Source of the DNA: Lachnospiraceae bacterium UBA3638
GTDB taxonomy: Bacteria > Bacillota > Clostridia > Lachnospirales > Lachnospiraceae
NCBI GenBank assembly: GCA_002373595.1
Contig: DFKT01000033.1
Coordinates: 1 to 33,902 of the forward strand
Reading direction: 5' to 3'
Length of the DNA: 33,902 nt
The translations under genes were made by a program, and so were the position numbers. A model generated the notes under the pieces. That model made no database searches. It was not told the origin of the DNA and worked only from the letters and a program-made list of their open reading frames with translations. This document shows, one piece after another, positions 16,700-25,929 of this stretch (the stretch's first letter is position 1; each line of letters starts with the position of its first letter).

Positions 16700-17578
16700 T
16701 TATTCGATATTCTGGATCTGCTCACGGATCTTCTCAATCTCGGTCTTAAGGTCGACGCCCTTGGAGCTGATCTCTACATCCGTGGTCTTGGAAAGTGTGG
16801 TATTGGCCTCTCTGTTCATCTCCTGAGCAAGGAAGTCAAGTTTACGTCCTACGCTTCCGCCCTTGTTAAGTTCATTTCTGACAGCTTCTATATGGCTGCG
16901 AAGTCTGACCATCTCCTCATCGACGCAGATCTTGTCCGCATATATGGTCACTTCCTGAAGTATCCTGCCCTCATCGATCTGTCTGTCTCCGAGGAGCTCC
17001 TCAACCTTGGCGTGAAGTCTGTCACGATACTCGGATATGATCTGAGGAGATCTCTCCTCGATGAAATCAACCATGGACTTAACGTAATCAAGCTTGGCGA
17101 GGAGGTCATTTTTAAGGTTCTCTCCCTCACGTCCTCTTGACTCTGCATGTGCTTCGCAGGCCTTTCTGACTGCATCCCGGAGAAGGTTCCAGATCTCTTC
17201 CTCATCATCGTCCGACTCCTCTATCTCAAATACTTCAGGGAATCTGGCGAGGGATGAGATCCTCACGTCATCGTCTATACCGAGCTGTGCTGAGAGCTCG
17301 CGCATCTTGTTTAAGTACTCGGCAGCGAGAGCATTGTTGCATTTAAGGGTTCCGACATTCTCGGATCTGTTTTCGTAAGTGATGAATATATCGACCTTAC
17401 CTCTGGAGATATGTTCTTTGATCTCCTGCCTTATCGCCGACTCAAAAAAGCTCAGGCTCTTGGGCATCTTGAGGCTCACATCCAGATATCTGTGATTTAC
17501 CGATTTGATCTCAACAGTGAACTTTCTTTCAGAATTCCCGGCTTCTCCGCGTCCGAAGCCCGTCATGCTCATGATCAT
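16700..17578 (-). CDS. yicC: YicC family endoribonuclease-like protein
   Basis: The 292-residue protein has the YicC_N start MSMTGFGRGE followed by FTVEIKSVNHRYLDVSLKMP, and a C-terminal DUF1732 segment ending with GRKLDFLAQEMNREANTTLSK and IEKIREQIQNIE. Members have been linked to RNA cleavage and stationary-phase survival. The start at 17578 is preferred because homologues begin at this MxxMTGFG and a GAGAG site stands 8 bases ahead. The frame remains open upstream to a TTG at 17650, which lies near the predicted transcription start. It is the first gene of the gmk-rpoZ-rimO-pgsA-cinA operon. Confidence 0.93.
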   Translation of the reverse strand: MIMSMTGFGRGEAGNSERKFTVEIKSVNHRYLDVSLKMPKSLSFFESAIRQEIKEHISRGKVDIFITYENRSENVGTLKCNNALAAEYLNKMRELSAQLGIDDDVRISSLARFPEVFEIEESDDDEEEIWNLLRDAVRKACEAHAESRGREGENLKNDLLAKLDYVKSMVDFIEERSPQIISEYRDRLHAKVEELLGDRQIDEGRILQEVTIYADKICVDEEMVRLRSHIEAVRNELNKGGSVGRKLDFLAQEMNREANTTLSKTTDVEISSKGVDLKTEIEKIREQIQNIE

Positions 17579-17640
17579 ATTTTTATCTCTCTGCATTACG
17601 CAACTTTTATACGGGCAAAATCGCCCATTAAAACTTATAT

Positions 17641-17669
17641 ATTTTACCAAAAAGCAGTTATACTGGCAA
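17641..17669 (-). promoter_or_regulatory. Promoter of the yicC-cinA operon
   Basis: On the minus strand, TTGCCA (17664-17669), a 17-base spacer and TAAAAT (17641-17646) each match consensus at five of six positions. The leader of about 55 bases contains a small hairpin, GGGC-N6-GCCC. Confidence 0.75.
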
Positions 17670-17687
17670 GTTTACTGCCCGCCCGGT

Positions 17688-18731
17688 TTAAACGATATAT
17701 TTCTTAAGAATGGGGATGTTGTTTATAAGTGCCGACAGCAGGTAACTTACGATAAATACTGCAACCGTAAGAAGAGGAACCGTGATCACGGGGATAAATG
17801 CCGAGGCCGTAAGACCAAAGTTGGCAAATATCGCTATCACGAGCATATGCGTCAGGTAAACGCCGAAGCTGTATTTCGAGAGAATCTCTATTACTTTCTT
17901 TGTTTTGTCCCTGAATTCCTTACCCGATACGAGCTGCCTTACAAATACATAGACCGCGATGCTCATAAGCAGCGTGTTGGTCGAGAGATCAAAAAGTACA
18001 GGCGCCGGAGCTCCGATGAAGTTCGATACCCAGAAGGTTCCGAATACGGTAAAGAGCGCTCCCGCTATGCCAAAGAGGTATATCACTCTTCTCTTAACCG
18101 CATCGGTATCTATACCGTCGAGATAGTGGCCAAGGAAGAAATAGAAAGGATATCCCATGACCATGCTGAGCTCTAACTTATCAAAGATGACTTTGACGTA
18201 AGCCATCTTATCCGGCATCGTAAATCCGCCGAGAGTGATGATCCTGGGGATCAGTATGCCGAAGATATATGCGAGGATCAGGAAATACTCAGTCTTCTTC
18301 TTATCCGCTGCGATCGGTGTAAGGAAAGGAAGGAGCATATAGAATCCGACCAGCATCCAGAGATACCAGAGATGGTCATATCCCTTTAATACCAGATACA
18401 GGAAAAAGAGCGGTGATGCATCCTTTGCCTCAAACAGGCAGACATACAGGAGTGACCAGAAAAGAAGCGCAGTGATCATACGAGGGATGTACCTGGTATA
18501 GATTCTTTTAAGGTCATGCTCCTTTCCGAGGAAGAGCACTCCGGTAACCATCATAAATATCTGCACGGGCCATTTGGAGATACCGATAAAGACGGTTATC
18601 TGCTTCCAAGCGGACAGACTCTTGTCCATTCCTCCCCATACTACAGTGCAGGTGTGAACGACTACCACCGCATATGTAGCGATGATCTTCAATATATCAA
18701 GATAATATTTTCTCGTTTTCCTGGGATCCAA
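17688..18731 (-). CDS. Membrane acyltransferase, acyltransferase-3 (OafA-like) family
   Basis: The 347-residue protein has about ten membrane helices. It begins YLDILKIIATYAVVVVHT, the acyltransferase-3 opening with its conserved histidine (H26). Family members move acetyl or other acyl groups across the membrane onto surface polysaccharides, peptidoglycan or lipids. It lies 12 bases behind rqcH and is probably cotranscribed with the upstream flippase gene. The flippase and the pseudaminic acid island both hint at surface glycan modification, but the acceptor cannot be read from sequence. Confidence 0.88.
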   Translation of the reverse strand: MDPRKTRKYYLDILKIIATYAVVVVHTCTVVWGGMDKSLSAWKQITVFIGISKWPVQIFMMVTGVLFLGKEHDLKRIYTRYIPRMITALLFWSLLYVCLFEAKDASPLFFLYLVLKGYDHLWYLWMLVGFYMLLPFLTPIAADKKKTEYFLILAYIFGILIPRIITLGGFTMPDKMAYVKVIFDKLELSMVMGYPFYFFLGHYLDGIDTDAVKRRVIYLFGIAGALFTVFGTFWVSNFIGAPAPVLFDLSTNTLLMSIAVYVFVRQLVSGKEFRDKTKKVIEILSKYSFGVYLTHMLVIAIFANFGLTASAFIPVITVPLLTVAVFIVSYLLSALINNIPILKKYIV

Positions 18732-18743
18732 TCTTCTCTCCTC

Positions 18744-20699
18744 TCACGCCTCATTAAGCGCCGATATGTCGGCAGGCGCTGTCATGGAATAGTTAGTATA
18801 ATATACCACAAAACCGGGCTTTGCTCCCGCAGGTTTCTTAACTTCCTTCCTGAGGACATAGTCTATCTCGACTTTGCCGGCTTCTCGCCCTGCGGAATAA
18901 TATGCTGCAAGCGATGCCGCTTCCTCAAATGCCCTGTCGGGGACTTCCTCACCGTTTCTGGTCCTGAGGATCACGTGTGAACCCGGCATCTTCTTGGCAT
19001 GGAACCACCAGTCTCCGCCGTTTGCGAACTTAAAGGTAAGTTCATCGTTCTGGATATTGTTTTTTCCGACATATATGTCATATCCGTCAGAGCTGATATA
19101 GTGCATGGGCTTGGAGGTCGCGCCCCGGGACTTCTTCTGTCCGTTTTTACCGGGTGCGCGCTTAGCTCCGCTTCCACCCTTCCTGCCTGCACCCTTCGAA
19201 TGATCTCTCATATATCCGCTCATTACGAGCTCGTCCCTTATCTGAGAGAGGTCGGACTCGCGCCTGGCTATATCAAGCGCTGTGAGTATGGACTTAAGAT
19301 GATCTATCTCCGCTCTTACATCCCCGGTGAGCGTAACGAGAGCTTCGTAAGTCCTCTTTTGCTTATTGTATTTATCAAAGTATCTCTGCGCATTCTCGGT
19401 AGCGCTCTTTGCAGAGTCGAGGTTAATGACGACATCCTCACCCGTATTGTAATCCTGGAGAGTCACCTTATCAGCACCCGCCGGAACCATATATACATAG
19501 GCGTTAAGGAGCTCACCGCAGAGTCTGTACCTGTCCCTGTTCTCGGTATCTTTTAACTGCTTTAGCTGCTGGTCGAGCTTATGGGAATCCCTCTCTATCA
19601 GGGTGGTAACGATCTTACGCAGGTCTGCGGAGCGCTGCCTGATATTCGTCACTTCATTCTTCTCACGGTAAAAGACCTCGAGAAGCTCTGATATGGAGCT
19701 GTATTCCGTGATATCCGCAGTCTCAGTCACAGACTCCTTCTCATACATGGAGAGTCTGATCGCAGCAAATTCCATCCCCGTGCGTTTATTTCCGACAGCA
19801 CTGTCGCTTTTTGAAGATATCCTGACGATGCAGGGAATGAATCTGCCTGCTGCGATATCCTCTGCCAGAGACTTGCAGACATTGTATAGGTTTACATAAC
19901 TATTATCATCCGGAGAATCAGCGGTGATGTCCGCATCTATCCCCGCTCTGTGCAGGATCTCGTTGGCAAGCACAGGGGAGATGCCGGTAAAGGCGGTGTA
20001 GAGGGATTTATAGAGCGGGATGGCACCGGTCTTTCGCATGATGGAGGCAAACTGCTCTGCTCCGCCGGACGCAGAATCGGCAGCGCAATCAGATGCACAA
20101 TCCGCAGCGCTTACATTTGGTTTACATAATTCATTATTGCCGGACATGCTTGGTTTACATAACTCACATCCGCATACGCTTAGCAGATCTGCCTTCTCCG
20201 TGGTCTCAGGGATAAAATACTCTCTCCCCGGCAAAACCTCGCGCACCGAACTCACCATTCCGGAGATGCGCTTTATACTGTCTATTATGACACCTTTGTC
20301 ATCTGTGAGGATGATATTACTGTGTTTTCCCATGATCTCCGTGATCAGGGTTACCGTGCGGAGGTCTCCCATCTCATCGGAATGTTCCACATCTATGCGC
20401 ACTATCCTCTCAAGGCCCGGCTGGGATATGCCAAGGATCTTTCCGCCCTGAAGATGCTTCCTTAAGAGCATGCAAAAAGAAGGCGCCTGCATGGGGCTTT
20501 CCTTCGTACTGTCAGTGAGATATATGAGGGGGAGGGATGCGTCAGCCGAAATGAGAAGTTTCTTATTCTCCGCATTTGCCTTCACGGTCAGGATGAGTTC
20601 ATCCTTCTCGGGCTGCGCTATCTTGGATATCCTGCCTCCCGACAGTTCTCTGTTCAGTTCATGTACGACGGCCGCAACCGTCACTCCATCAAAAGCCAT
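18744..20699 (-). CDS. rqcH: RqcH (NFACT family) ribosome quality control protein
   Basis: RqcH binds stalled 50S subunits and recruits tRNA-Ala to add C-terminal alanine tails. The 651-residue protein has the NFACT-N domain (MAFDGVTVAAVVHELN through EIMGKHSNIILTD, about 1-165), a coiled-coil middle (about 340-500) and the C-terminal NFACT-R domain from about 535 (YISSDGYDIYVGKNN, GGDWWFHAKKMPGSHVIL). An unusual Cys-rich insert with two ELCKP copies sits at about 174-213. The older name is fibronectin-binding protein A, which is misleading here. It follows the flippase by 12 bases with GGAG six to seven bases before the ATG. Confidence 0.95.
   Translation of the reverse strand: MAFDGVTVAAVVHELNRELSGGRISKIAQPEKDELILTVKANAENKKLLISADASLPLIYLTDSTKESPMQAPSFCMLLRKHLQGGKILGISQPGLERIVRIDVEHSDEMGDLRTVTLITEIMGKHSNIILTDDKGVIIDSIKRISGMVSSVREVLPGREYFIPETTEKADLLSVCGCELCKPSMSGNNELCKPNVSAADCASDCAADSASGGAEQFASIMRKTGAIPLYKSLYTAFTGISPVLANEILHRAGIDADITADSPDDNSYVNLYNVCKSLAEDIAAGRFIPCIVRISSKSDSAVGNKRTGMEFAAIRLSMYEKESVTETADITEYSSISELLEVFYREKNEVTNIRQRSADLRKIVTTLIERDSHKLDQQLKQLKDTENRDRYRLCGELLNAYVYMVPAGADKVTLQDYNTGEDVVINLDSAKSATENAQRYFDKYNKQKRTYEALVTLTGDVRAEIDHLKSILTALDIARRESDLSQIRDELVMSGYMRDHSKGAGRKGGSGAKRAPGKNGQKKSRGATSKPMHYISSDGYDIYVGKNNIQNDELTFKFANGGDWWFHAKKMPGSHVILRTRNGEEVPDRAFEEAASLAAYYSAGREAGKVEIDYVLRKEVKKPAGAKPGFVVYYTNYSMTAPADISALNEA
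20061..20174 (-). repeat. Cys-rich low-complexity insert in rqcH with a 17-bp direct repeat
   Basis: The segment encodes seven cysteines in about 30 residues, including two ELCKP units. At DNA level TTGGTTTACATAAYTCA occurs at 20117-20133 and 20150-20166, a 33-base period that keeps the frame. It looks like a local in-frame duplication between two parts of the NFACT-N region. Confidence 0.75.
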
Positions 20700-20711
20700 T
20701 TTTTTCTCCGC

Positions 20712-22376
20712 TTATCTGAGCAGCCTGACCTTCTTTGCCAGCTTTACTATTTTCTCTCCCTTGGGCATCTCGAGGAGCTCTGATTCCGTAAGTCCGCCTG
20801 ATAAGAGAAGCGCTGCGAAATATACAGGCACTGCTATGATGAGTGCCGGGATGACTGCAATACGCTTGCTGCCTATGATAAGGAGCAGGAGCCTGTATAT
20901 CAGAAAACTTATAACGCCCATGATAGCCGAAGCTACCAGCGGGTATGCAAATGTCCTCTCAAACTCCTGCGTAAACCCGGAAGCCTTACGTACGGAATAC
21001 TGATTAAGGAATGCCATAAGTCCCGCATAGACGAGATTTGCAATAGCCACTGCATATATATCTATTCCCGTAAACTTAAGCAGGAGCCATGCGATAAGAG
21101 TCTGTACCGCAAGCGATATGCCCGCATTCAGTATGGGTGCATTTACCTTGCCTATACCTTGCAATATCGAACTGTTAAGCGTCGAATAAGCATAAAGGAT
21201 GATCGAGGGAGCCAGCGCCATGAGGCAGAGTTTAGCGGGCTCCGGATTGGCGATAGAGCTCGGGAAAAGAAGGATCGTAACGGGCTCCGCCAGTGCAAAA
21301 AGTCCGACTGCACAGGGGATCGATATGAGCATCGTGGTACGTACCGCGATATTTATCTTGTTTCTGACATCCCTCATCTGCTTCGATGCCACAAGTCCTG
21401 CGAGACTCGGAATTACGGCAGCTGTCATAGCGGATGCAAATGCATTGGGAATATTTGCGATCTTCTGCGCTTTGCCGGAGAAGATGCCCCATGTAGATGT
21501 AACAAGCACTCTGTCAACATCCTTCATACCGGGATATATGTCCGTATAGAGCTTGGTATTTACGGAGTTCATCAGGTTATATACAGCGGTGCTGAGTATG
21601 AAAGGCGTAACTATAAATGTGATCGTCCTGATGATGGTGAGGACTCCGTCAAGCTCCTCGTGAGAGTCATTACGCACTCTCTTGAGTATCGAAGGTCTGT
21701 TGATGAAATATGCTATCGCCATGAATATGAGAGCTGCTACAACACCCGCGCCGGTACCAAGTGCACTTCCGCTCGCTCCCGCTATGGCGCGCTCTATCTT
21801 GCCGGCCTCGGTAGTCGGCTGTTCCATCGTACCAAGTGCGATCTTGATGAAAAGTGCCGCAGCTCCTATGCTCACAAGCGCATTGGCTATCTGCTCTATT
21901 ATCTGGGATACGGAAGTCTGGACCATACTCCTATGCGCCTGGAAATATCCGCGAAGTACGCCGAGTATACCGTAGATAAAGATCGTGGGAGCAAATACCC
22001 TCAGGACAGGCACTGCAGTCTCTTCAACCAGAAGTCCCGCGCCGAAGTACAGGAAAAGCCCTGCCGCTCCGCCTATCACGAGGACATAAACGAGCGATCC
22101 TATAAAGAGTCTGTGTGCATTTCTGTATTCCTTAAGAGCGAGTTTCTGTGCGATGACCTTCGCGATCGCCGAAGGGACACTGTACGAAGAAATAAGAAGT
22201 ACGATAGTATAAAAAGCATACGCCGACTGGTAATAACCCAGTCCGAGATCCCCTATAACCGAAGATAAAGGGCTCGTATAAAGGAGCCCTATGATCCTGC
22301 TTACTATGCCGGCTGCGGCAAGTATGCCCGCCTGCGCTATAAAATTATTACTGTTAGTGTCTTCCGAATATTTCAT
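20712..22376 (-). CDS. Polysaccharide / lipid II flippase of the MOP superfamily (SpoVB-MurJ-like)
   Basis: The protein has 554 residues from the second ATG and about 14 membrane helices. The opening FIAQAGILAAAGIVSRIIGLLY and the segments GYYQSAYAFYTIVLLIS and GVLRGYFQAHRSM are characteristic of SpoVB-like and MurJ-like exporters in Bacillota. These move lipid-linked wall precursors or polysaccharide units across the membrane. It heads an operon with rqcH and the acyltransferase. The start at 22376 is chosen over 22382 because the -10 box ends only 3 bases before the first ATG; transcription would begin next to the second ATG, giving a leaderless message. No ribosome site is visible before either ATG. 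Lipid II versus teichoic or capsule substrate is unresolved. Confidence 0.85.
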   Translation of the reverse strand: MKYSEDTNSNNFIAQAGILAAAGIVSRIIGLLYTSPLSSVIGDLGLGYYQSAYAFYTIVLLISSYSVPSAIAKVIAQKLALKEYRNAHRLFIGSLVYVLVIGGAAGLFLYFGAGLLVEETAVPVLRVFAPTIFIYGILGVLRGYFQAHRSMVQTSVSQIIEQIANALVSIGAAALFIKIALGTMEQPTTEAGKIERAIAGASGSALGTGAGVVAALIFMAIAYFINRPSILKRVRNDSHEELDGVLTIIRTITFIVTPFILSTAVYNLMNSVNTKLYTDIYPGMKDVDRVLVTSTWGIFSGKAQKIANIPNAFASAMTAAVIPSLAGLVASKQMRDVRNKINIAVRTTMLISIPCAVGLFALAEPVTILLFPSSIANPEPAKLCLMALAPSIILYAYSTLNSSILQGIGKVNAPILNAGISLAVQTLIAWLLLKFTGIDIYAVAIANLVYAGLMAFLNQYSVRKASGFTQEFERTFAYPLVASAIMGVISFLIYRLLLLIIGSKRIAVIPALIIAVPVYFAALLLSGGLTESELLEMPKGEKIVKLAKKVRLLR

Positions 22377-22385
22377 TACCATAAG

Positions 22386-22414
22386 ATTATAATAAATCCC
22401 ATGGCTGATAACAA
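22386..22414 (-). promoter_or_regulatory. Promoter of the flippase-rqcH-acyltransferase operon
   Basis: On the minus strand, TTGTTA (22409-22414), a 17-base spacer and a perfect TATAAT (22386-22391) are present. The start point would fall at about 22376-22380, on the start codons themselves. Confidence 0.65.
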
Positions 22415-22433
22415 GTGCTCAGGGGACCGAATA

Positions 22434-23222
22434 CTATCCCAATGCAACATCCAGAGCCATCATGATGCTGAATCCTATCGCAAAAGCGATAACGCCGATA
22501 TTGGAGTGTTCTCCCTCCGACATCTCGGGGATAAGCTCTTCCACCACAACATAGAGCATCGCTCCGGCAGCAAATGATAACAGATAGGGCATCGCGGGAA
22601 CGACAAGAGCGGCAAGTATGACCGTGAGTCCGCCAAATATGGGTTCCACAGCTCCCGAGAGGACTCCGAGTCCAAATGCCTTGGATCTCTTTTTTCCTTC
22701 CGCATACAGGGGCATCGAGATGATCGCCCCCTCGGGGAAATTCTGTATAGCTATTCCGAGTGCGAGTGCGAGTGCGCCTCCTGCTGTGATATTACCCGAT
22801 CCGCTTACCAGCCCCGCATATACGACTCCGACCGCCATTCCCTCGGGGATATTGTGAAGGGTCACAGCGAGCACCAGCATCGTTATCCTCGTGAGTTTAC
22901 TCTTAGGGCCCTCTATCTGATCGTGCTTATCTATACTTCTGTGGATATGAGGTATCACGTGATCCAAGAGGAGCAGGAAAAGGATGCCAAGCCAGAATCC
23001 GATAAAAGCCGGAAGAAAGGCCAGTCTGTCAAGTCCCGAAGACTGCTCTATGGCAGGTACGATGAGGCTCCAAATGGAAGCCGCGACCATCACTCCTGCA
23101 GCGAAGCCGGAGAGTGCGCGCTGCACTCCCGCCTTCAGATCATTTTTCAAAAAGAATACGCATGCGGCTCCCGCCGATGTCCCGATAAAAGGGATGATCA
23201 ATCCCAAAAGTACAGTACTCAT
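22434..23222 (-). CDS. ZIP family divalent metal transporter
   Basis: The 262-residue protein has about eight membrane helices. It holds the two metal-channel motifs HNIPEGMAVGV (about 121-131) and QNFPEGAIISMPL (about 160-172), and PEG in both helices IV and V is the ZIP signature. It would import Zn2+, Fe2+ or Mn2+ (ZupT-like). A short histidine-bearing loop (HVIPHIHRSIDKHD) precedes helix IV. The start is ATG at 23222, since GGAG within the last permease codon stands 5 bases upstream; a GTG at 23228 overlaps that site. The coding start lies 2 bases after the permease stop, so translation is coupled. A metal importer in an ABC-FtsX unit is unusual. Confidence 0.92.
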   Translation of the reverse strand: MSTVLLGLIIPFIGTSAGAACVFFLKNDLKAGVQRALSGFAAGVMVAASIWSLIVPAIEQSSGLDRLAFLPAFIGFWLGILFLLLLDHVIPHIHRSIDKHDQIEGPKSKLTRITMLVLAVTLHNIPEGMAVGVVYAGLVSGSGNITAGGALALALGIAIQNFPEGAIISMPLYAEGKKRSKAFGLGVLSGAVEPIFGGLTVILAALVVPAMPYLLSFAAGAMLYVVVEELIPEMSEGEHSNIGVIAFAIGFSIMMALDVALG

Positions 23223-23224
23223 TA

Positions 23225-25918
23225 TCACTCCACATTCTTAAGCGCAACATCCATTGGTATACGTTTGATCCTGATATAGTCTACCACAGATACAAAAGCA
23301 TAGCCAATCAGAAGGAAGAGCACGCATAATATCATAGATGCGGACGACATATAGAATGCAAAGTATCCGTCCATCTGCAACATGAATGCACGGAATACCC
23401 ATGTCATCAGATAGTAACCTACTCCGAATCCAACGATGGCAAAGAGCGTAACAACGATCGCGGTCGGTACGATATAGAGTCTGCCGATCTCTCCGTTCTT
23501 GAAACCGAGGATCTTAACCATTGAGATCGCATGCTCGTTTCTCTCGATGATGATCTTGGCAAGGAGGTATATAAGCGCTGCAGCCATTATGACCAATGCG
23601 TACTTAAACACACCGATTATGCCTCCGAACGAGTGATTGAGCTGTACGGTTACTTTCTTGATATCATCCGAAGTGATGACGGTAGCAATATACTGATCAT
23701 CGATATCCGTGATCTCGTTTCTCGCAAAGAATCCCGTGAATTCATCTTCTTCTCTCTCAAATACGCTGTCGAAATTGTCCTTGCTCATAAATGCAGCGAT
23801 ACCGCCTTCGTAGTTTACGAATCCTGCCACCTTAAATTTATATGATCTGTTCTCATACTCTTCGTGAAGCGTGATCGTATCACCGACGCGTATACCGAAT
23901 TTATCCTTAAATGCGCTCGAAATATATACGCTGTCTTCCGAACCGCCTTCGGGAATGTCGATATATGTGCTGTCATCCGTGATACCATACACGGTCACGC
24001 TCTCATCTCCTCCGCTTCCCATGCCGACTCGGAACGATGACTTCGCCTTAGGATACTGCAGACTTGTCGCGCTGAATTTCTCTGCAGTCTCCTCCGCGGT
24101 CTTTATCACATCTCCATCCTCATCGCGATAGTCCATGAGCATATACTGATACTCTGCAAACATCATACTTGCTGCTTTGTCAGCATAATGGTTAAGTGAA
24201 TCCGGAAGTCCGAATGCAAAGCACATCATAAGCTGTATGAAGATAACTCCAAAGATAAGAACTATATAATTGGGGATATTCTGGAATAGTATCCTCAGTC
24301 TGAATCTCCTTAAGAAAGACCATCTGGGGAGCCTTCCGGCCTTGGTCCTCTTGGTCCTTACGAGATCATGGCGAAGGAATCTTAAAGGACTGATCCTGAG
24401 CTTCTTTACGATAATGAACAGGTTGATGAAAAACATCAAAAGAAGCGGGATCACAGTGGTTTTGATAAGAGCTGTATTGCTCCATACCAGTCCGCATGTC
24501 GGCAAACTGTAGCTCTCGTAATACAGGTTAACAGCCAGGTCTCTGAATGCGGTATATCCGAGTATATTACCCAGCAAGGCACCTATAAGTGTAACAACAA
24601 CAGGCATGGACATATAGTGAACTGTCAGTTCTCTCCTGCTGTATCCGGAAGCTCTGAGCGTACCTATAACAGTGCACTCCTTGTCTATGGTATTGCTGAT
24701 CGTGATTGCAAATATGAAGGCTATAACTCCTATCAGTATGTAGCAGAGGATCGCTGTGCCTGCGGAGTCTCCTTCGATATCGCTAATGGCAAAATTGCTG
24801 GCCTGTCTCAAATATTCAGGAAGATAATCATCTATCTCCACATCATGCACTACAGTCTGAGTGATCAGCGCTTTGAGAAAGTTCTCAGAATTGTCGGCCT
24901 GCTGAATCTTATCCTGAGGCTTCTCGTTATACTTAAAAGCATAGTTATAGTGAATCCTTGAACCAAGCTTATCAAATGCTTCAGGGGTAAGCATAGCTAC
25001 ATCGAATCCAAATGCATCAAACATCAGGTCCGTATTTGATTCATGCAGCGTCAGATAATTGACGTAAGAAAGCAGTCCTACGACAGTAAACTTCTTTCCT
25101 CCAACAGTGATACTGTCTCCGATCGATACCTTGAGATTGCTGGCGTGCATTCTGTCTATGGCAATCTCATCTTCCGTCTCGGGAGCACGCCCCTCGTTGA
25201 ATGATGCTTTGTCGATGACAGAATCGCTCCTGTATATCCTTACATTTGCTTCAGCGGTGCCGTCACCGTCTATATCTTCAGCCTCTTCTCTGTAGAAGTG
25301 CTCATAAACGGTTATCAGCACAGGCTTAAAATCTGGATCGTCGAGATTGTATCTCTCCGAGATCTTGCCCCATTCCTTATCAACCTCTTTGACCACTTCC
25401 TCATGAGCTTCTTCATAGGCTTCCTTTTCTGCCTTCTTGAACTCATCGGATTCTCTTGCTTCCTTAAGGGCTGCTTCGAAGTTTTCGTCGATTGCTGCAT
25501 CGACCTGCGTCCTGATCATATCTTCATCAGTGATACCGAATGCTGCAAGCTGTGCGCGTACGCCTTCTTCTATGGCTTCCCTGACAGTTTTGTCCAGCTC
25601 CTCATCTATAGCTTCTGCGACCTTTTCGTCAGCTTCTTCATAGCCTTTGTTTATGTAATATTCTCTGACGTCAGCCATATCACCGGTGCTGATGGCATCG
25701 ATGAACTCAGGCGAAGCTTTCTTGGAGAGTTCAAACATACCATCCTCAAGATTGAGCACCTCCCTGTTGTCATATACGGCAGCGAGCATACTGTCATGTC
25801 CTACATACATACCTGAGATAACGCTGATCATAACGACCATAAATATAATGATGACCAGATATTTATGCCACTCGGAGATCAGCTCCTTCGGTATTCTTTT
25901 GATAAGAGGATTTCTCAT
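23225..25918 (-). CDS. ABC transporter permease, large FtsX/MacB-like
   Basis: The 897-residue permease has an N-terminal membrane helix (about 16-38), a large extracellular part and a cluster of FtsX-type helices from about 390. It then has a second extracellular domain (about 560-745) and a final FtsX helix group. This two-module form resembles the permeases of peptide-sensing or lipoprotein/peptide efflux ABC systems. The first extracellular region holds an Ala/Glu/Lys-rich coiled coil at about 95-200, which is unusual. The ATG at 25918 has AAGGAGG six bases ahead; the frame upstream contains that site and is not coding. It lies 11 bases behind its ATPase gene and 2 bases before the ZIP gene. 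Confidence 0.88.
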   Translation of the reverse strand: MRNPLIKRIPKELISEWHKYLVIIIFMVVMISVISGMYVGHDSMLAAVYDNREVLNLEDGMFELSKKASPEFIDAISTGDMADVREYYINKGYEEADEKVAEAIDEELDKTVREAIEEGVRAQLAAFGITDEDMIRTQVDAAIDENFEAALKEARESDEFKKAEKEAYEEAHEEVVKEVDKEWGKISERYNLDDPDFKPVLITVYEHFYREEAEDIDGDGTAEANVRIYRSDSVIDKASFNEGRAPETEDEIAIDRMHASNLKVSIGDSITVGGKKFTVVGLLSYVNYLTLHESNTDLMFDAFGFDVAMLTPEAFDKLGSRIHYNYAFKYNEKPQDKIQQADNSENFLKALITQTVVHDVEIDDYLPEYLRQASNFAISDIEGDSAGTAILCYILIGVIAFIFAITISNTIDKECTVIGTLRASGYSRRELTVHYMSMPVVVTLIGALLGNILGYTAFRDLAVNLYYESYSLPTCGLVWSNTALIKTTVIPLLLMFFINLFIIVKKLRISPLRFLRHDLVRTKRTKAGRLPRWSFLRRFRLRILFQNIPNYIVLIFGVIFIQLMMCFAFGLPDSLNHYADKAASMMFAEYQYMLMDYRDEDGDVIKTAEETAEKFSATSLQYPKAKSSFRVGMGSGGDESVTVYGITDDSTYIDIPEGGSEDSVYISSAFKDKFGIRVGDTITLHEEYENRSYKFKVAGFVNYEGGIAAFMSKDNFDSVFEREEDEFTGFFARNEITDIDDQYIATVITSDDIKKVTVQLNHSFGGIIGVFKYALVIMAAALIYLLAKIIIERNEHAISMVKILGFKNGEIGRLYIVPTAIVVTLFAIVGFGVGYYLMTWVFRAFMLQMDGYFAFYMSSASMILCVLFLLIGYAFVSVVDYIRIKRIPMDVALKNVE

Positions 25919-25929
25919 GATCGTCCTCC

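Noticed and set aside
19889..19899. Third copy of the rqcH TTTACATAA repeat
   Set aside because: Only about 11 bases match, in a conserved coding context out of register with the other two, so chance is likely.
21159..22268. A 369-codon plus-strand frame
   Set aside because: It lies opposite the flippase gene, its composition follows the reversed codons of that membrane protein, and no domain or ribosome site is visible.
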